This document shows, piece after piece, positions 11,191-24,926 of a stretch of DNA of 64,000 nt (the first letter of the stretch is position 1; each line of letters opens with the position of its first letter). The position numbers and the translations under genes were made by a program. A model generated the notes under the pieces. It made no database searches, had not been told where the DNA came from, and saw nothing but the letters and a program-made list of their open reading frames with translations. The DNA comes from Streptomyces sp. NBC_01142 (GTDB lineage: Bacteria > Actinomycetota > Actinomycetes > Streptomycetales > Streptomycetaceae), in assembly GCF_026341125.1 (NCBI RefSeq), contig NZ_JAPEOR010000002.1, positions 124,001-188,000 on the forward strand, read 5' to 3'.

Positions 11191-13335
11191 TCAGCCGATG
11201 TCCGGCGGGTCGATCCTGATGCGTACCGGGTCTGCTCCACCGCGCGCCAGCCGGGCCGCCTGTGCCGATTTCAGTGCCGCGGCGAGCGCCGCCCCGCTGC
11301 CCGGTGGCACCCGCAGCAGCGCCCGTTCCCACACCTCGCCCACCGGGGGGTCACCGGGTCTGCGGGGTCTGCCCGGGTCGGTGACCGGGAGCGGCACCGG
11401 GCCGAGCACCTCCGCGTCGCCCGGCAGTCCGGCGCCCGCCACGAACGCCGCGATCGCCTCCGCCCTGCCCGTCACCGCCGCCATCCGCGACACCGGCGGG
11501 AAACCCAGCTCGGCCCGCTCCGCCAGCTCGCGCTGTGCGTGCCCGACCGGGTCCCAGCGCACCAGCGCCTGGACGGGCCGCTGGGTCGGCTCGGCGACGA
11601 TCACCACCGTGCCGCCCTCGCTCTGCCCCCGCACCAGCGAGGCGGCGTCCATCCAGCGTCGTAGCGCCTCCTCGCCGGCCCGCAGGTCCGGCCGCCCCAG
11701 CATCGCCCAGCCGTCGAGCAGCAGCGCGGCCGCGTACCCGCCCTCCGCGACGGGCTCCGCGCCCGGCGTGCTCACCACCAGCGCGGGCCGCCCCGGCACA
11801 CTGTCCAGCACATGGTCCCGGCCCGAGGTCCGGACCTGGACCGCAGGGAAGGCACGCCCCAGCTCCTCCGCCGTACGGCGCGCCCCCACGATCCGGGCGC
11901 GCAGCCGCGTACTCCCGCACGCGTCGCAGTGCCAGCCCGGCGCTCCGCTCCCGCACCAGCCGCACCGCAGATCGCGCTCGTCCGGCGCCTCCAACGGTCC
12001 GGCACAGTGCCGGCACCGGGCGGGCGTACGGCACCGTTCGCAGGCGAGCCTGGGCACATAGCCGCGCCGGGGCACCTGCACCAGCACGGGCCCGGTCTTC
12101 AGCCCGTCCCGTACGGCCTGCCAGGCCAGGCTCGGCAGCCGCGCCGCGCGCGCCGCCTCGTCCCTGGCCAGCTCTGCGTCCCCGACGGTACGCACGAGGG
12201 GCGCGGCACTGCGCACCTGCTCGCGGTCGGCGATCAGCGGCAGCGCCCACCCGCTCTCCACGAGCTGGGCCGCCTCCACCGTGCAGCTCGTACTGCCCAG
12301 CAGGAAACCGCACGTGTCGTGCGTGGCCCGCAGCTCGAGCACCTCCCGCACATGCGGGAACGGCGCGTTCTCATCGCTGTGGCTCGAGTCGCCGTCGTCC
12401 CAGATCGCGACGAGTCCGAGATCCTGCACGGGAGCGAACATCGCGGCACGGGTCCCGACAACGGCCCGCACCGATCCCCGTCTCACCGCCAGCCACTGGC
12501 GGTACCGCTTCTCGGGGCCGGACTCGGCGGTCAGCACGGCGTGCCGCCCCTCCCCCAGCAGCGCGGTGAGCGCGGCGTCGACCCGCGCCGCGCGCCGCCC
12601 GTCGGGCACGACCACCAGCGCGCCCCGCCCGGAGGCGAGTGTCGCCGCGACGGCCCGCGCCAGCTCGTCGGGCCAGTGCGGCCCGGGCAGCGCCGTCCAT
12701 ACGGCCCGGGGCGCGCCCCCGCCCGCAAGCGCCTCCAGGAACGCCGCTCCGCGGCCGTACCGCCCCCAGCTCCCCGCTTCGGGTGCGGCGGGCGGAGGCA
12801 GCGGCTCGGGCGACGGTTTGGACTCGGCCCGTCCGTTCCTCGGCGGTACGGCGAGCTGCAGCACGTCCGCCAGGCTTCCCGCGTAACGATCGGCGACCGC
12901 GCGGGCGAGAGCGAGCATCTCCGGGCTGAGGACCGGCTCGGGCGAGACGACATAGGCGAGTGCGGCAAGCGCGCCCCCGTAGTCCGTCTCGGCACGCCGC
13001 TCGATCAGAAAGCCGTCGATCAGCCCGCCGCCCTCACGCCGCCCGTCGCGCACCCGGTGCCCCCCGGCGCCGAACCGCACCCGCACCCGCACCCCGGGCT
13101 GCGCGTCCGCGTCCAGCTCCTCCGGTACGGCGTAGTCGAAGTACTGGTCGAGATGGAGTACGCCCTTGTTGACCATGACCCGCGCAACGGGCAGCTCCTT
13201 GGCCAGCGCGGCCCCGCGCCATGTGCGCGGCTTGGCCTTGGGCACCTTGGCCTTCCGGACGGTCTCCCGGATGAGAGCAAGCTGCTCCGGCCCACCGGCG
13301 GCAGGCTCTTCGGGCTGCTCGTTGTCGCTGCTCAC
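11191..13335 (-). CDS. priA: Actinobacterial PriA-like primosomal protein without helicase motifs
   Basis: About 714 residues with GTG start at 13335 (VSSDNEQPEE); an upstream GTG at 13359 is also in frame. The PriA 3'-DNA-binding domain is at about 45-150 (PVARVMVNKGVLHLDQYFDY). The zinc-binding ribbon is well preserved (CERCRTPARCRHC, LRCGWCG, WHCDACGS) and the C-terminal primosome domain follows. The Walker A site expected near ALPGPHWPDELARA has no GKT, and the DEEH box is replaced by WDDGDSS. The protein therefore should not hydrolyse ATP as a helicase. This loss is known for actinobacterial PriA homologues and suggests a scaffold or loading role in replication restart. It is followed upstream on the same strand by metK. 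Confidence 0.92.
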   Translation of the reverse strand: MSSDNEQPEEPAAGGPEQLALIRETVRKAKVPKAKPRTWRGAALAKELPVARVMVNKGVLHLDQYFDYAVPEELDADAQPGVRVRVRFGAGGHRVRDGRREGGGLIDGFLIERRAETDYGGALAALAYVVSPEPVLSPEMLALARAVADRYAGSLADVLQLAVPPRNGRAESKPSPEPLPPPAAPEAGSWGRYGRGAAFLEALAGGGAPRAVWTALPGPHWPDELARAVAATLASGRGALVVVPDGRRAARVDAALTALLGEGRHAVLTAESGPEKRYRQWLAVRRGSVRAVVGTRAAMFAPVQDLGLVAIWDDGDSSHSDENAPFPHVREVLELRATHDTCGFLLGSTSCTVEAAQLVESGWALPLIADREQVRSAAPLVRTVGDAELARDEAARAARLPSLAWQAVRDGLKTGPVLVQVPRRGYVPRLACERCRTPARCRHCAGPLEAPDERDLRCGWCGSGAPGWHCDACGSTRLRARIVGARRTAEELGRAFPAVQVRTSGRDHVLDSVPGRPALVVSTPGAEPVAEGGYAAALLLDGWAMLGRPDLRAGEEALRRWMDAASLVRGQSEGGTVVIVAEPTQRPVQALVRWDPVGHAQRELAERAELGFPPVSRMAAVTGRAEAIAAFVAGAGLPGDAEVLGPVPLPVTDPGRPRRPGDPPVGEVWERALLRVPPGSGAALAAALKSAQAARLARGGADPVRIRIDPPDIG

Positions 13336-13541
13336 AGCCAAATTCCTACCAGACACCACTGACAGAGCGGCGCGCCCGAGATCACACCGGCTGCGGATCG
13401 CTCACGCCCCGAGGGGCGCGTCCGCCCCGGACCACTCGGCCACACCGGTCTCCGGACCACTGGACCACTGGACCACCGGACCGGCGGCAGCCCGGGGCCG
13501 TATGGCCCCGGCCCGCCACGGAGTCGGTCCGGCACACACGG

Positions 13542-13570
13542 CGGCCCCGGACCGAACCGGTCCGGGGCCG
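13542..13570 (-). terminator. Terminator of metK
   Basis: Perfect 13-bp inverted repeat CGGCCCCGGACCG / CGGTCCGGGGCCG with a 3-base loop, 16 bp downstream of the metK stop codon. Confidence 0.88.
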
Positions 13571-13586
13571 TCGAGGCGAACGTGAC

Positions 13587-14795
13587 TTACAGGCCCGCGG
13601 CCTTGCGCAGGGCTTCCACGCGGTCGGTGCGCTCCCAGGTGAAGTCCGGCAGCTCGCGGCCGAAGTGGCCGTACGCAGCCGTCTGCGCGTAGATCGGGCG
13701 CAGCAGGTCGAGGTCGCGGATGATCGCGGCCGGACGCAGGTCGAAGACCTCCGCGATGGCCTGCTCGATCTTGTCGACCTCCAGCGTGGCGGTGCCGAAG
13801 GTCTCCACGAAGAGTCCGACCGGCTCGGCCTTGCCGATGGCGTACGCGACCTGGACCTCGCAGCGCGAGGCCAGACCGGCCGCCACCACGTTCTTGGCGA
13901 CCCAGCGCATGGCGTAGGCGGCCGAGCGGTCGACCTTGGACGGGTCCTTGCCCGAGAACGCGCCACCACCGTGGCGGGCCATGCCCCCGTACGTGTCAAT
14001 AATGATCTTGCGGCCGGTCAGGCCGGCGTCACCCATCGGGCCGCCGATCTCGAAACGACCGGTCGGGTTGACCAGCAGCCGGTAGCCATCGGTGTCCAGC
14101 TTGATGCCGTCCTCGATCAGCTGCTTCAGCACGTGCTCGACAACGAACTCACGGATGTCTGGAGCCAGCAGCGAGTCCAGGTCGATGTCGGACGCGTGCT
14201 GCGAGGAGACGACCACAGTGTCCAGACGGACCGCCTTGTCACCGTCGTACTCGATGGTGACCTGCGTCTTGCCGTCCGGACGCAGATACGGGATGGTCCC
14301 GTTCTTGCGGACCTCCGACAGACGGCGGGAGAGCCGGTGCGCCAGGTGGATCGGCAGCGGCATCAACTCGGGCGTCTCGTCACAGGCATAACCGAACATC
14401 AGGCCCTGGTCGCCCGCGCCCTGCTTGTCGAGCTCGTCCTCGTCGCCCTCGACACGCTTCTCGTACGCGGTGTCGACACCCTGTGCGATGTCCGGCGACT
14501 GCGCGCCGATGGAGACCGAGACGCCGCAGGACGCGCCGTCGAAGCCCTTCTTCGAGGAGTCGTAGCCGATCTCGAGGATCTTGTTGCGCACGAGGTTGGG
14601 GATGTCGGCGTACGCCTTGGTCGTCACCTCGCCGGCGACATGCACCAGACCGGTGGTGATCAACGTCTCCACGGCGACCCGGGAGGTCGGGTCCTCCCGC
14701 AGAAGCGCATCGAGAATCGTGTCGCTGATCTGGTCAGCGATCTTGTCGGGGTGACCCTCGGTCACGGACTCCGAGGTGAAGAGACGGCGGGACAC
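13587..14795 (-). CDS. metK: S-adenosylmethionine synthetase
   Basis: 402 residues. Makes SAM from methionine and ATP in the cytoplasm; the product feeds methylation and, in streptomycetes, influences antibiotic production. Both signature segments are intact: the N-terminal [16 protein letters not shown], the hexapeptide-type [12 protein letters not shown] that binds adenine, and [16 protein letters not shown], the P-loop-like phosphate binder. GTG start. Monocistronic judging from the hairpin after it and 240 bp of upstream space; I looked for SAM-I or SAM-II riboswitch features upstream and saw none. Confidence 0.98.
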   Translation of the reverse strand: MSRRLFTSESVTEGHPDKIADQISDTILDALLREDPTSRVAVETLITTGLVHVAGEVTTKAYADIPNLVRNKILEIGYDSSKKGFDGASCGVSVSIGAQSPDIAQGVDTAYEKRVEGDEDELDKQGAGDQGLMFGYACDETPELMPLPIHLAHRLSRRLSEVRKNGTIPYLRPDGKTQVTIEYDGDKAVRLDTVVVSSQHASDIDLDSLLAPDIREFVVEHVLKQLIEDGIKLDTDGYRLLVNPTGRFEIGGPMGDAGLTGRKIIIDTYGGMARHGGGAFSGKDPSKVDRSAAYAMRWVAKNVVAAGLASRCEVQVAYAIGKAEPVGLFVETFGTATLEVDKIEQAIAEVFDLRPAAIIRDLDLLRPIYAQTAAYGHFGRELPDFTWERTDRVEALRKAAGL

Positions 14796-15037
14796 ATCGC
14801 TCCCTGGGGTTGCAGCGGCTGCTGGCTGATCATTGGCGGACCGGCCGGGGGCTGCGCCCCGCGACGTTCCACGGCCAGTTTATCGGTCGTGTTCCACCGT
14901 GGGACAACCCGTCTCGCTCCATGGAAGTCGCGTGACCTGTGGTCCAACGGCAAAGGATACGACGATACGGCTCGATCCTGAGCAAATTCACCGGATTTGC
15001 TCCAGATTCGCCCGTCCGCTCCGGCGACACCAAGAAT

Positions 15038-16246
15038 TCATCCGAGCCGTGGGACGACCAGATCCCAGACCGTGTCCGCGAGGGATTCCTTGGGGCCGTA
15101 CGGCACCGGCGTCTCGCTGCCGTCCGTCGCGAGTACGACGGCTTCGTTCTCCTCGGAGCCGAAAGTCTTGCGCTCCCCCACCTCGTTGACCACGAGGAGG
15201 TCGCAGCCCTTGCGGCGCAGCTTGTCACGGCCGTTGGCGAGGACGTCGTCGGTCTCCGCGGCGAAGCCGACGATCACCTGGGCCGGGCGGGACCGCTCGG
15301 TGGAGATCTCGGCGAGGATGTCCGGGTTACGGACCAGCACGATCGGAGCGGGCTCCTGGCCGTCCTTCTTCTTGATCTTTCCGGCGGCGTACGCGGCGGG
15401 GCGGAAGTCCGCGACGGCCGCGGCCATCACCACCGCGTCGGCGTCCGCCGCGGCCTTGAGCACGGCCTCGCGCAGCTGGACCGCCGTACCGACGTGCACC
15501 ACGTCGACGCCCGCCGGGTCCGGGATCCCGGTGTTGGCCTCGATGAGCGTGACCCGGGCGCCGCGGGCCGCGGCGGTACGGGCCAGGGCGTACCCCTGCT
15601 TGCCGGAGGAACGGTTGCCCAGGTATCGGACCGGGTCGAGCGGCTCACGGGTGCCGCCGGCGCTGACGACCACATACCGGCCCGCGAGGTCCGGGGTGGC
15701 TGTGCCGCGGGCGAGCACGCGGCGGCAGACCTCGAAGATCTCGCCCGGCTCCGGCAGCCGGCCCTTGCCGGTGTCGACGCCGGTCAGCCGCCCGATCGCG
15801 GGCTCGATGACGACGGCTCCGCGGCGGCGCAGCGTCGCGACGTTCTCCTGGGTGGCGGGGTGCTCCCACATCTCGGTGTGCATCGCGGGTGCAAAGACCA
15901 CCGGACAGCGGGCGGTCAGCAGCGTATTGGTGAGCAGGTCGTCGGCCAGGCCGTGGGCCGCCTTGGCGAGCATGTCGGCGGTGGCGGGGGCGACCACGAC
16001 CAGGTCGGCGTGCTGCCCGATCCGTACGTGCGGGACGTCGTGGACATCGGACCAGACCTCGGTCGAGACGGGGTGGCCGGAGAGCGCCGACCAGGTCGCC
16101 TCGCCGACGAAGTGCAGCGCCGAGGCGGTCGGCACGACCTGCACGTCATGGCCCGACTCCGTCAGCCTCCGCAGCAGCTCGCACGCCTTGTACGCGGCGA
16201 TGCCCCCGCTGACACCCAGAACGACCTTCGGCTTGTCCAGTGACAC
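15038..16246 (-). CDS. coaBC: Bifunctional phosphopantothenoylcysteine decarboxylase / phosphopantothenate-cysteine ligase
   Basis: 402 residues from a GTG at 16246 (VSLDKPKVVLGVSGG), seven bases after a GGGGAGA site; a longer frame to 16294 exists but lacks support. The CoaC flavoprotein half has GVSGGIAAYK with the active-site region and PAMHTEMWEHPATQEN with the PXMNXXMW-type motif (Asn replaced by His). The CoaB half starts near residue 180 with VVSAGGTREPLDPVRYLGN and RSSGKQG, and contains AAAVADFRP and the KxKK-type loop. Catalyses two steps of coenzyme A synthesis. Follows rpoZ with a strong terminator between them. Confidence 0.95.
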   Translation of the reverse strand: MSLDKPKVVLGVSGGIAAYKACELLRRLTESGHDVQVVPTASALHFVGEATWSALSGHPVSTEVWSDVHDVPHVRIGQHADLVVVAPATADMLAKAAHGLADDLLTNTLLTARCPVVFAPAMHTEMWEHPATQENVATLRRRGAVVIEPAIGRLTGVDTGKGRLPEPGEIFEVCRRVLARGTATPDLAGRYVVVSAGGTREPLDPVRYLGNRSSGKQGYALARTAAARGARVTLIEANTGIPDPAGVDVVHVGTAVQLREAVLKAAADADAVVMAAAVADFRPAAYAAGKIKKKDGQEPAPIVLVRNPDILAEISTERSRPAQVIVGFAAETDDVLANGRDKLRRKGCDLLVVNEVGERKTFGSEENEAVVLATDGSETPVPYGPKESLADTVWDLVVPRLG

Positions 16247-16288
16247 TGCTGCGTCTCCCCGCACTCGGATGCGTACTCCCCCATGACA

Positions 16289-16327
16289 CACCACAGGCCC
16301 GGCGGATGTGCCGCCGGGCCTGTGGTG
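16289..16327 (-). terminator. Terminator of rpoZ
   Basis: Perfect 17-bp stem CACCACAGGCCCGGCGG / CCGCCGGGCCTGTGGTG with a 5-base loop, 13 bp after the rpoZ stop. Confidence 0.92.
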
Positions 16328-16340
16328 AAGAGCGTAGAAC

Positions 16341-16613
16341 CTACTGAGCCGGGCCCTCGATGGCCTCCGAGGTCAGCAGACCCGCGTTGATCTCACGCAG
16401 GGCGATCGAGAGCGGCTTCTCGTGGACGTGGGTGTCCACCAGCGGACCGACGTACTCGAGCAGGCCCTCACCGAGCTGCGAGTAGTACGCGTTGATCTGG
16501 CGCGCGCGCTTGGCCGCGTAGATCACGAGGCTGTACTTCGAGTCAGTAGCCTCGAGCAGCTCGTCGATCGGCGGGTTGATGATGCCCTCGGGCGCAGTGA
16601 TGGAGGAGGACAC
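16341..16613 (-). CDS. rpoZ: RNA polymerase omega subunit
   Basis: 90 residues, GTG start with an AGGAGGAC-like site close upstream on the transcript. The omega fold is recognisable: [20 protein letters not shown], then [12 protein letters not shown], the most conserved stretch, which latches onto beta-prime. Assembles and stabilises RNA polymerase; in streptomycetes its loss affects morphology. Lies directly downstream of gmk (42 bp), the widespread gmk-rpoZ pairing. Confidence 0.97.
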   Translation of the reverse strand: MSSSITAPEGIINPPIDELLEATDSKYSLVIYAAKRARQINAYYSQLGEGLLEYVGPLVDTHVHEKPLSIALREINAGLLTSEAIEGPAQ

Positions 16614-16655
16614 GCTTAGCCTTCCGAAGAACTTGCAAAAAGATCGGACAAAAGA

Positions 16656-17219
16656 TCAGACAACTTCCATCAAGGCTAGCAGCTCACGCGCCACGTCCTC
16701 GACGGAGGTGTTGACCAGGGTGGTATCGAACTCGGACTCGGCGGCCAGCTCGACCTTGGCGACCGCCAGCCGGCGTTCGATGACCTCGGCGGACTCGGTG
16801 CCGCGCCCGGTGAGACGACGGACCAGTTCCTCCCAGCTCGGCGGGGCCAGAAAGACCAGCTGCGACTCCGGCATCGACTCCTTGACCTGCCGGGCGCCCT
16901 GGAGATCGATCTCCAGCAGTACGGGCTCGCCCGCCTCCAGGCGGTCGAGGACCGCACGGCGTGGTGTGCCGTAGCGGTTGCCCGCGAACTCGGCCCACTC
17001 CAGCAGCTCGCCATTGGCGATCAGCTTGTCGAACTCCTCGTCGGTGACGAAGAAATACTGAACGCCGTGGCGCTCGCCGGGGCGCGGCTTTCGTGTGGTG
17101 GCCGACACCGAGAGCCATACCTCGGGGTGGACCTTGCGCATATGGGCGACGACCGTGCTCTTGCCGACCCCAGAAGGGCCGGAGAGCACGGTCAGCCGCG
17201 GACGTACCTCTGCTGCCAT
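16656..17219 (-). CDS. gmk: Guanylate kinase
   Basis: 187 residues. Phosphorylates GMP to GDP. The P-loop [10 protein letters not shown] is at about residues 13-22; the GMP-binding domain carries [20 protein letters not shown] with conserved Arg/Tyr residues, and [13 protein letters not shown] follows. The lid region R-R-L-x-x-R-G-T ([10 protein letters not shown]) is present. Sits between the sIHF gene (38 bp upstream) and rpoZ. Confidence 0.97.
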   Translation of the reverse strand: MAAEVRPRLTVLSGPSGVGKSTVVAHMRKVHPEVWLSVSATTRKPRPGERHGVQYFFVTDEEFDKLIANGELLEWAEFAGNRYGTPRRAVLDRLEAGEPVLLEIDLQGARQVKESMPESQLVFLAPPSWEELVRRLTGRGTESAEVIERRLAVAKVELAAESEFDTTLVNTSVEDVARELLALMEVV

Positions 17220-17257
17220 GCAGCGATTATCCAGCTTCTCGGGAGTGCCCGAGAACG

Positions 17258-17581
17258 TCAGGCGGGGCCGCCGCCGAACTCGCGCTCAAGAGAGGCGATC
17301 TGGTTGGAGCCGAGACCGCGCACTCGGCGGCTCTCGGAGATGCCGAGCCGCTCCATGATCTGCTTGGCGCGGACCTTGCCCACGCCCGGCAGGGACTCGA
17401 GCAGAGCGGAGACCTTCATCTTGCCGATGACGTCGTTCTCCTGGCCCTGCTTGATGACCTCATGGAGCGAGGCGCCGGAGTGCTTGAGTCGATTCTTGAC
17501 CTCGGCCCGCTCCCGGCGAGCCGCGGCGGCCTTTTCGAGCGCGGCTGCGCGCTGTTCAGGGGTAAGGGGCGGAAGAGCCAC
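17258..17581 (-). CDS. ihf: Actinobacterial integration host factor (sIHF/mIHF)
   Basis: 107 residues from a GTG at 17581 ([20 protein letters not shown]); the frame extends further upstream but this start matches the conserved N-terminus of the family. A long N-terminal basic helix (about 8-35) leads into a helix-two-turns-helix segment with [19 protein letters not shown], the double-stranded-DNA binding part. A nucleoid-associated protein unrelated to enteric IHF; in Streptomyces coelicolor sIHF influences nucleoid compaction, sporulation and antibiotic synthesis (established knowledge). Upstream of gmk-rpoZ, downstream of pyrF with 289 bp in between. Confidence 0.96.
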   Translation of the reverse strand: MALPPLTPEQRAAALEKAAAARRERAEVKNRLKHSGASLHEVIKQGQENDVIGKMKVSALLESLPGVGKVRAKQIMERLGISESRRVRGLGSNQIASLEREFGGGPA

Positions 17582-17870
17582 GCCTACGTCACCTCGGATG
17601 TCGAACTGTCGGATACGGACCGGTGAGGAACCTAGTCGCCCCACACCAGGCGAGCAACGAACAACACAGTGCGCGTTCGCTCTTCGACGGAGACTAGCGG
17701 CCATGGCCGCTCCAGTCAGCGAGAACAGACTAAAAGTCCTGGTCAGCATCGACCGACCGGGACATTTCCGGCAAAAAGACCGGGATTTCGGCCAAGATTG
17801 TGTCAAGGGACCCGGTCGGCGTGGCCGACGGCACGTTCCGGGTGCGTACATCGGAGGTCTGTGGCGGGCA

Positions 17871-18706
17871 CTACGCCCCCGAGACCGCCTCGCGCACCTC
17901 GGCCGCGAACCGCTCCGCCGACTCGCGCAGCGCGGCCACGTCCGGGCCGTGCCGCAGCACTCCCCGGCTGACACTCGGGACGACATTGCCGACGGCCGCG
18001 CCGAAGACGCCCGGCAGATCCGCCGGGGTCGCGCCCTGGGCGCCGATGCCCGGGGCCAGCAGGGGGCCGTTGATGTCGAGATTCACCCCCGCGTCGCCGA
18101 GCGTCGCGCCCACGACCGCGCCGACCGGGCCGAGCGGCTCGGCGCCGGCGTTCTCCGCGGCCATGTGGTCGAGCATCAGCTGGGCCAGCGAACGCCCGTC
18201 CGCGGCCGTGGCGCGCTGCACCTCGGCGCCCTCCGGGTTGGAGGTGAGGGCGAGGACGAAGACACCGCAGCCGTTGATCACGGCCGCGTCCAGCGCCGGG
18301 CGCAGTGAGCCGAAGCCCAGGTACGGCGAGACCGTGACGGCGTCCGAGAAGAGCGGCGAGTCCTTGTGGAGGTAGGTCGCGGCGTACGCGCCCATCGTGG
18401 AGCCGATGTCGCCGCGCTTGGCGTCCATCAGGACCAGCGCACCGGCGGCGCGCGCCTCCTCGACGGCCTTCTCCAGCACGGCGATGCCGCGCGAGCCGAA
18501 GCGCTCGAAGAACGCCGACTGCGGCTTGAGGACGGCGACCCGGTCTGCCAGCGCCTCCACGGCCGTACGCGTGAAGCGTTCCAGGCCCGCGACGTCGTCG
18601 TTCAGACCCCACGCGTGCAGCAGCGAGGCGTGCGGGTCGATGCCGACGCAGAGCGGCCCGCGGGTGTCCATGGCGTGGCGCAGGCGTGCGCCGAAGGGTT
18701 CGGGAC

Positions 18707-18710
<4 letters not shown>
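17871..18710 (-). CDS. pyrF: Orotidine 5'-phosphate decarboxylase (type 2)
   Basis: 279 residues. Last step of UMP synthesis, OMP to UMP plus CO2. The type 2 signature MDAKRGDIGSTMGAYA with the catalytic Asp-Lys-x-Asp network is at about residues 93-110; PLCVGIDPH and VLKPQSAFFERFG bracket the N-terminal barrel strands and LAPGIGAQG closes it. The GTG start overlaps the pyrD stop as GTGA, so translation is probably coupled. Last gene of the pyrimidine cluster. Confidence 0.96.
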
Positions 18711-19816
<1,106 letters not shown>

Positions 19817-19856
19817 GGGTGCTTTCCTCGGGCAGCTCATCGGACGGCTCACGCAG

Positions 19857-19884
19857 AGGGGGACACCGGTTTCGGTGTCCCCCT
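19857..19884 (-). terminator. Hairpin between carB and pyrD
   Basis: Perfect 12-bp stem AGGGGGACACCG / CGGTGTCCCCCT with a GTTT loop, eight bases after the carB stop. It would attenuate or end the pyrR-carB transcript before pyrDF. Confidence 0.75.
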
Positions 19885-19892
19885 CCTGGCTG

Positions 19893-23196
<3,304 letters not shown>

Positions 23197-23204
<8 letters not shown>

Positions 23205-24348
23205 GCTGGCCCTCCATCAGGGAGACGAAACGGTCGAAGAGGTACGCGGCGTCGTGCGGGCCCGCGGCCGCCTCGGGGTGGTACTGGACGCTGAAGGCCG
23301 GCTGGTCGAGCAGCTGCAGGCCCTCCACCACGTTGTCGTTGAGGCAGACGTGGGAAACCTCGGCGCGTCCGTAGGGGGTGTCGGAGACCTTGTCGAGCGG
23401 GGCCTCGACGGCGAATCCGTGGTTGTGCGCGGTGACCTCGACCTTGCCGGTGGTGCGGTCCTGAACGGGCTGGTTGATACCGCGGTGGCCGTACTTCAGC
23501 TTGTAGGTGCCGAAGCCGAGCGCGCGGCCGAGCAGCTGGTTGCCGAAGCAGATGCCGAAGAGCGGGGTCCTGCGCTCGAGGACGTCCTTGATCACGGTCA
23601 GGTCGGCGGTGGCCGGGTCGCCGGGGCCGTTGGAGAGGAACACACCGTCGGGGTTGACGGCGTACACGTCCTCGACGGTGGCGGTGGCGGGCAGCACATG
23701 CACCTCGATGCCGCGCTCGGCCATGCGGTGCGGGGTCATGCCCTTGATGCCGAGGTCGAGTGCGGCGACGGTGAACTTCTTCTTCCCGATCGCCTCCACG
23801 ACGTACGCCTCGGTGGTGGCGACCTCTGCGGAGAGGTCGGCGCCCTTCATCTCGGGGGCTTCCATCACACGGGCCAGCAGCGTGGCGTCGCCGGCGAGCG
23901 CCTCGCCGGAGAAGATGCCGACGCGCATCGCGCCGCGCTCGCGCAGATGGCGGGTGAGCGCGCGGGTGTCGATGCCACTGATGCCGACGATTCCCTGCTT
24001 GACGAGCTCCTCGTCCAGGGAGCGCCGGGAGCGCCAGTTGGAGGGCACGCGGGCGGGGTCGCGTACGACGAAGCCGGCGACCCAGATCTTCCTGGACTCG
24101 TCGTCCTCGTCGTTGACGCCGGTGTTGCCGATGTGCGGGGCGGTCATCACGACGACCTGGCGGTGGTACGAGGGGTCGGTGAGCGTCTCCTGGTAGCCGG
24201 TCATGCCGGTGTTGAACACCGCCTCGCCGAAGGTCTCCCCCACGGCCCCGTAGGCGCGGCCGCGGAAGGTGCGGCCGTCCTCCAGGACAAGTACGGCGGG
24301 AGAAGTCCCTTGCCTCTTCGAGGCGTGCCCCGGATTGGAGGTCGTCAT
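23197..24348 (-). CDS. carA: Carbamoyl-phosphate synthase small (glutaminase) subunit
   Basis: 383 residues from the ATG at 24348 ([20 protein letters not shown]). N-terminal CPSase_sm domain ([33 protein letters not shown]) and a C-terminal class I amidotransferase with the nucleophile in [17 protein letters not shown] and the His/Glu pair in [13 protein letters not shown]. Hydrolyses glutamine and channels ammonia to CarB. Start overlaps the stop of the PH-domain gene as ATGA; end overlaps carB. Confidence 0.97.
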
Positions 24349-24926
24349 CGTGCGGGGCCTTCCGTCGTAAGGAACTGGTTCATGGAGTTGATGGCTTCGA
24401 CCCAGGCGGAGTGCTCGGCCGCGCGGTCGGAGCGGAAGCCGGAGTCGATCAGCTTGTCGCCGTGCGCCCAGGTGATGACGAGCAGTCCGCCCTCGGCAAG
24501 GACCTTGCCGGCGATGCCCTTGTCGAGCCGGGCCTCGCGCAGGGCTTCCCGGGGGATGAAGAAGTCGCTCGCGCCGGGGCGTACGACCGCCACTCCGGCG
24601 TCCGTGAGCGTGAGCTCGAGGCGGCTGCGTACGCCCAGGCCGTGGGCGACGATCCGGTCGAGCCACTGTCCGGCGGTCGTGGAGCCGTGGTAGCGGCCGG
24701 TCAGTTCAAGTTTCGCCTCGCCCTGCGCCTCGGGCGCGGTGGGCAGTGCGGGCAGGTCGGACTGGAGGCTGCCGCGCCACTTCCATCCCTGGCGCATCAG
24801 CCAGTAGACGAAAGCGATGAAGAGCACCAGTCCGGCCACCCAGCCGAGACGCGCGGCCCAGTCGGTGACTTCCGCCGACTTCTGTTCGGCAGCCACTTCG
24901 GCCAGATTGCTCAGTGCAGGTGTCAC
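24345..24926 (-). CDS. Membrane-anchored PH-like-domain protein inside the pyr operon
   Basis: 193 residues. One clear membrane helix ([20 protein letters not shown], about residues 27-46) followed by a cytoplasmic beta-rich domain of about 130 residues ([40 protein letters not shown]) that looks like the bacterial PH-like fold found in actinobacterial proteins often labelled transporter or PH-domain protein. No catalytic motif. Start GTG overlaps pyrC stop (GTGA), stop overlaps carA start (ATGA): tightly co-translated with pyrimidine enzymes. Role unknown; could anchor or sense something linked to carbamoyl phosphate, but this is only context. Confidence 0.85.
   Translation of the reverse strand: MTPALSNLAEVAAEQKSAEVTDWAARLGWVAGLVLFIAFVYWLMRQGWKWRGSLQSDLPALPTAPEAQGEAKLELTGRYHGSTTAGQWLDRIVAHGLGVRSRLELTLTDAGVAVVRPGASDFFIPREALREARLDKGIAGKVLAEGGLLVITWAHGDKLIDSGFRSDRAAEHSAWVEAINSMNQFLTTEGPAR

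Noticed and set aside
14930..15000. A tRNA-like stretch (GTGGTCCAACGGCAAAGGAT)
   Set aside because: No acceptor stem, anticodon arm or T-loop could be assembled.
14796..15037. A SAM riboswitch upstream of metK
   Set aside because: No conserved SAM-I, SAM-II or SAM-IV core or pseudoknot could be recognised in this 240-bp gap.
17258..17986. A 242-residue version of the integration host factor
   Set aside because: The upstream part overlaps pyrF antisense-like sequence and lacks conservation; the GTG at 17581 gives the standard 107-residue protein.
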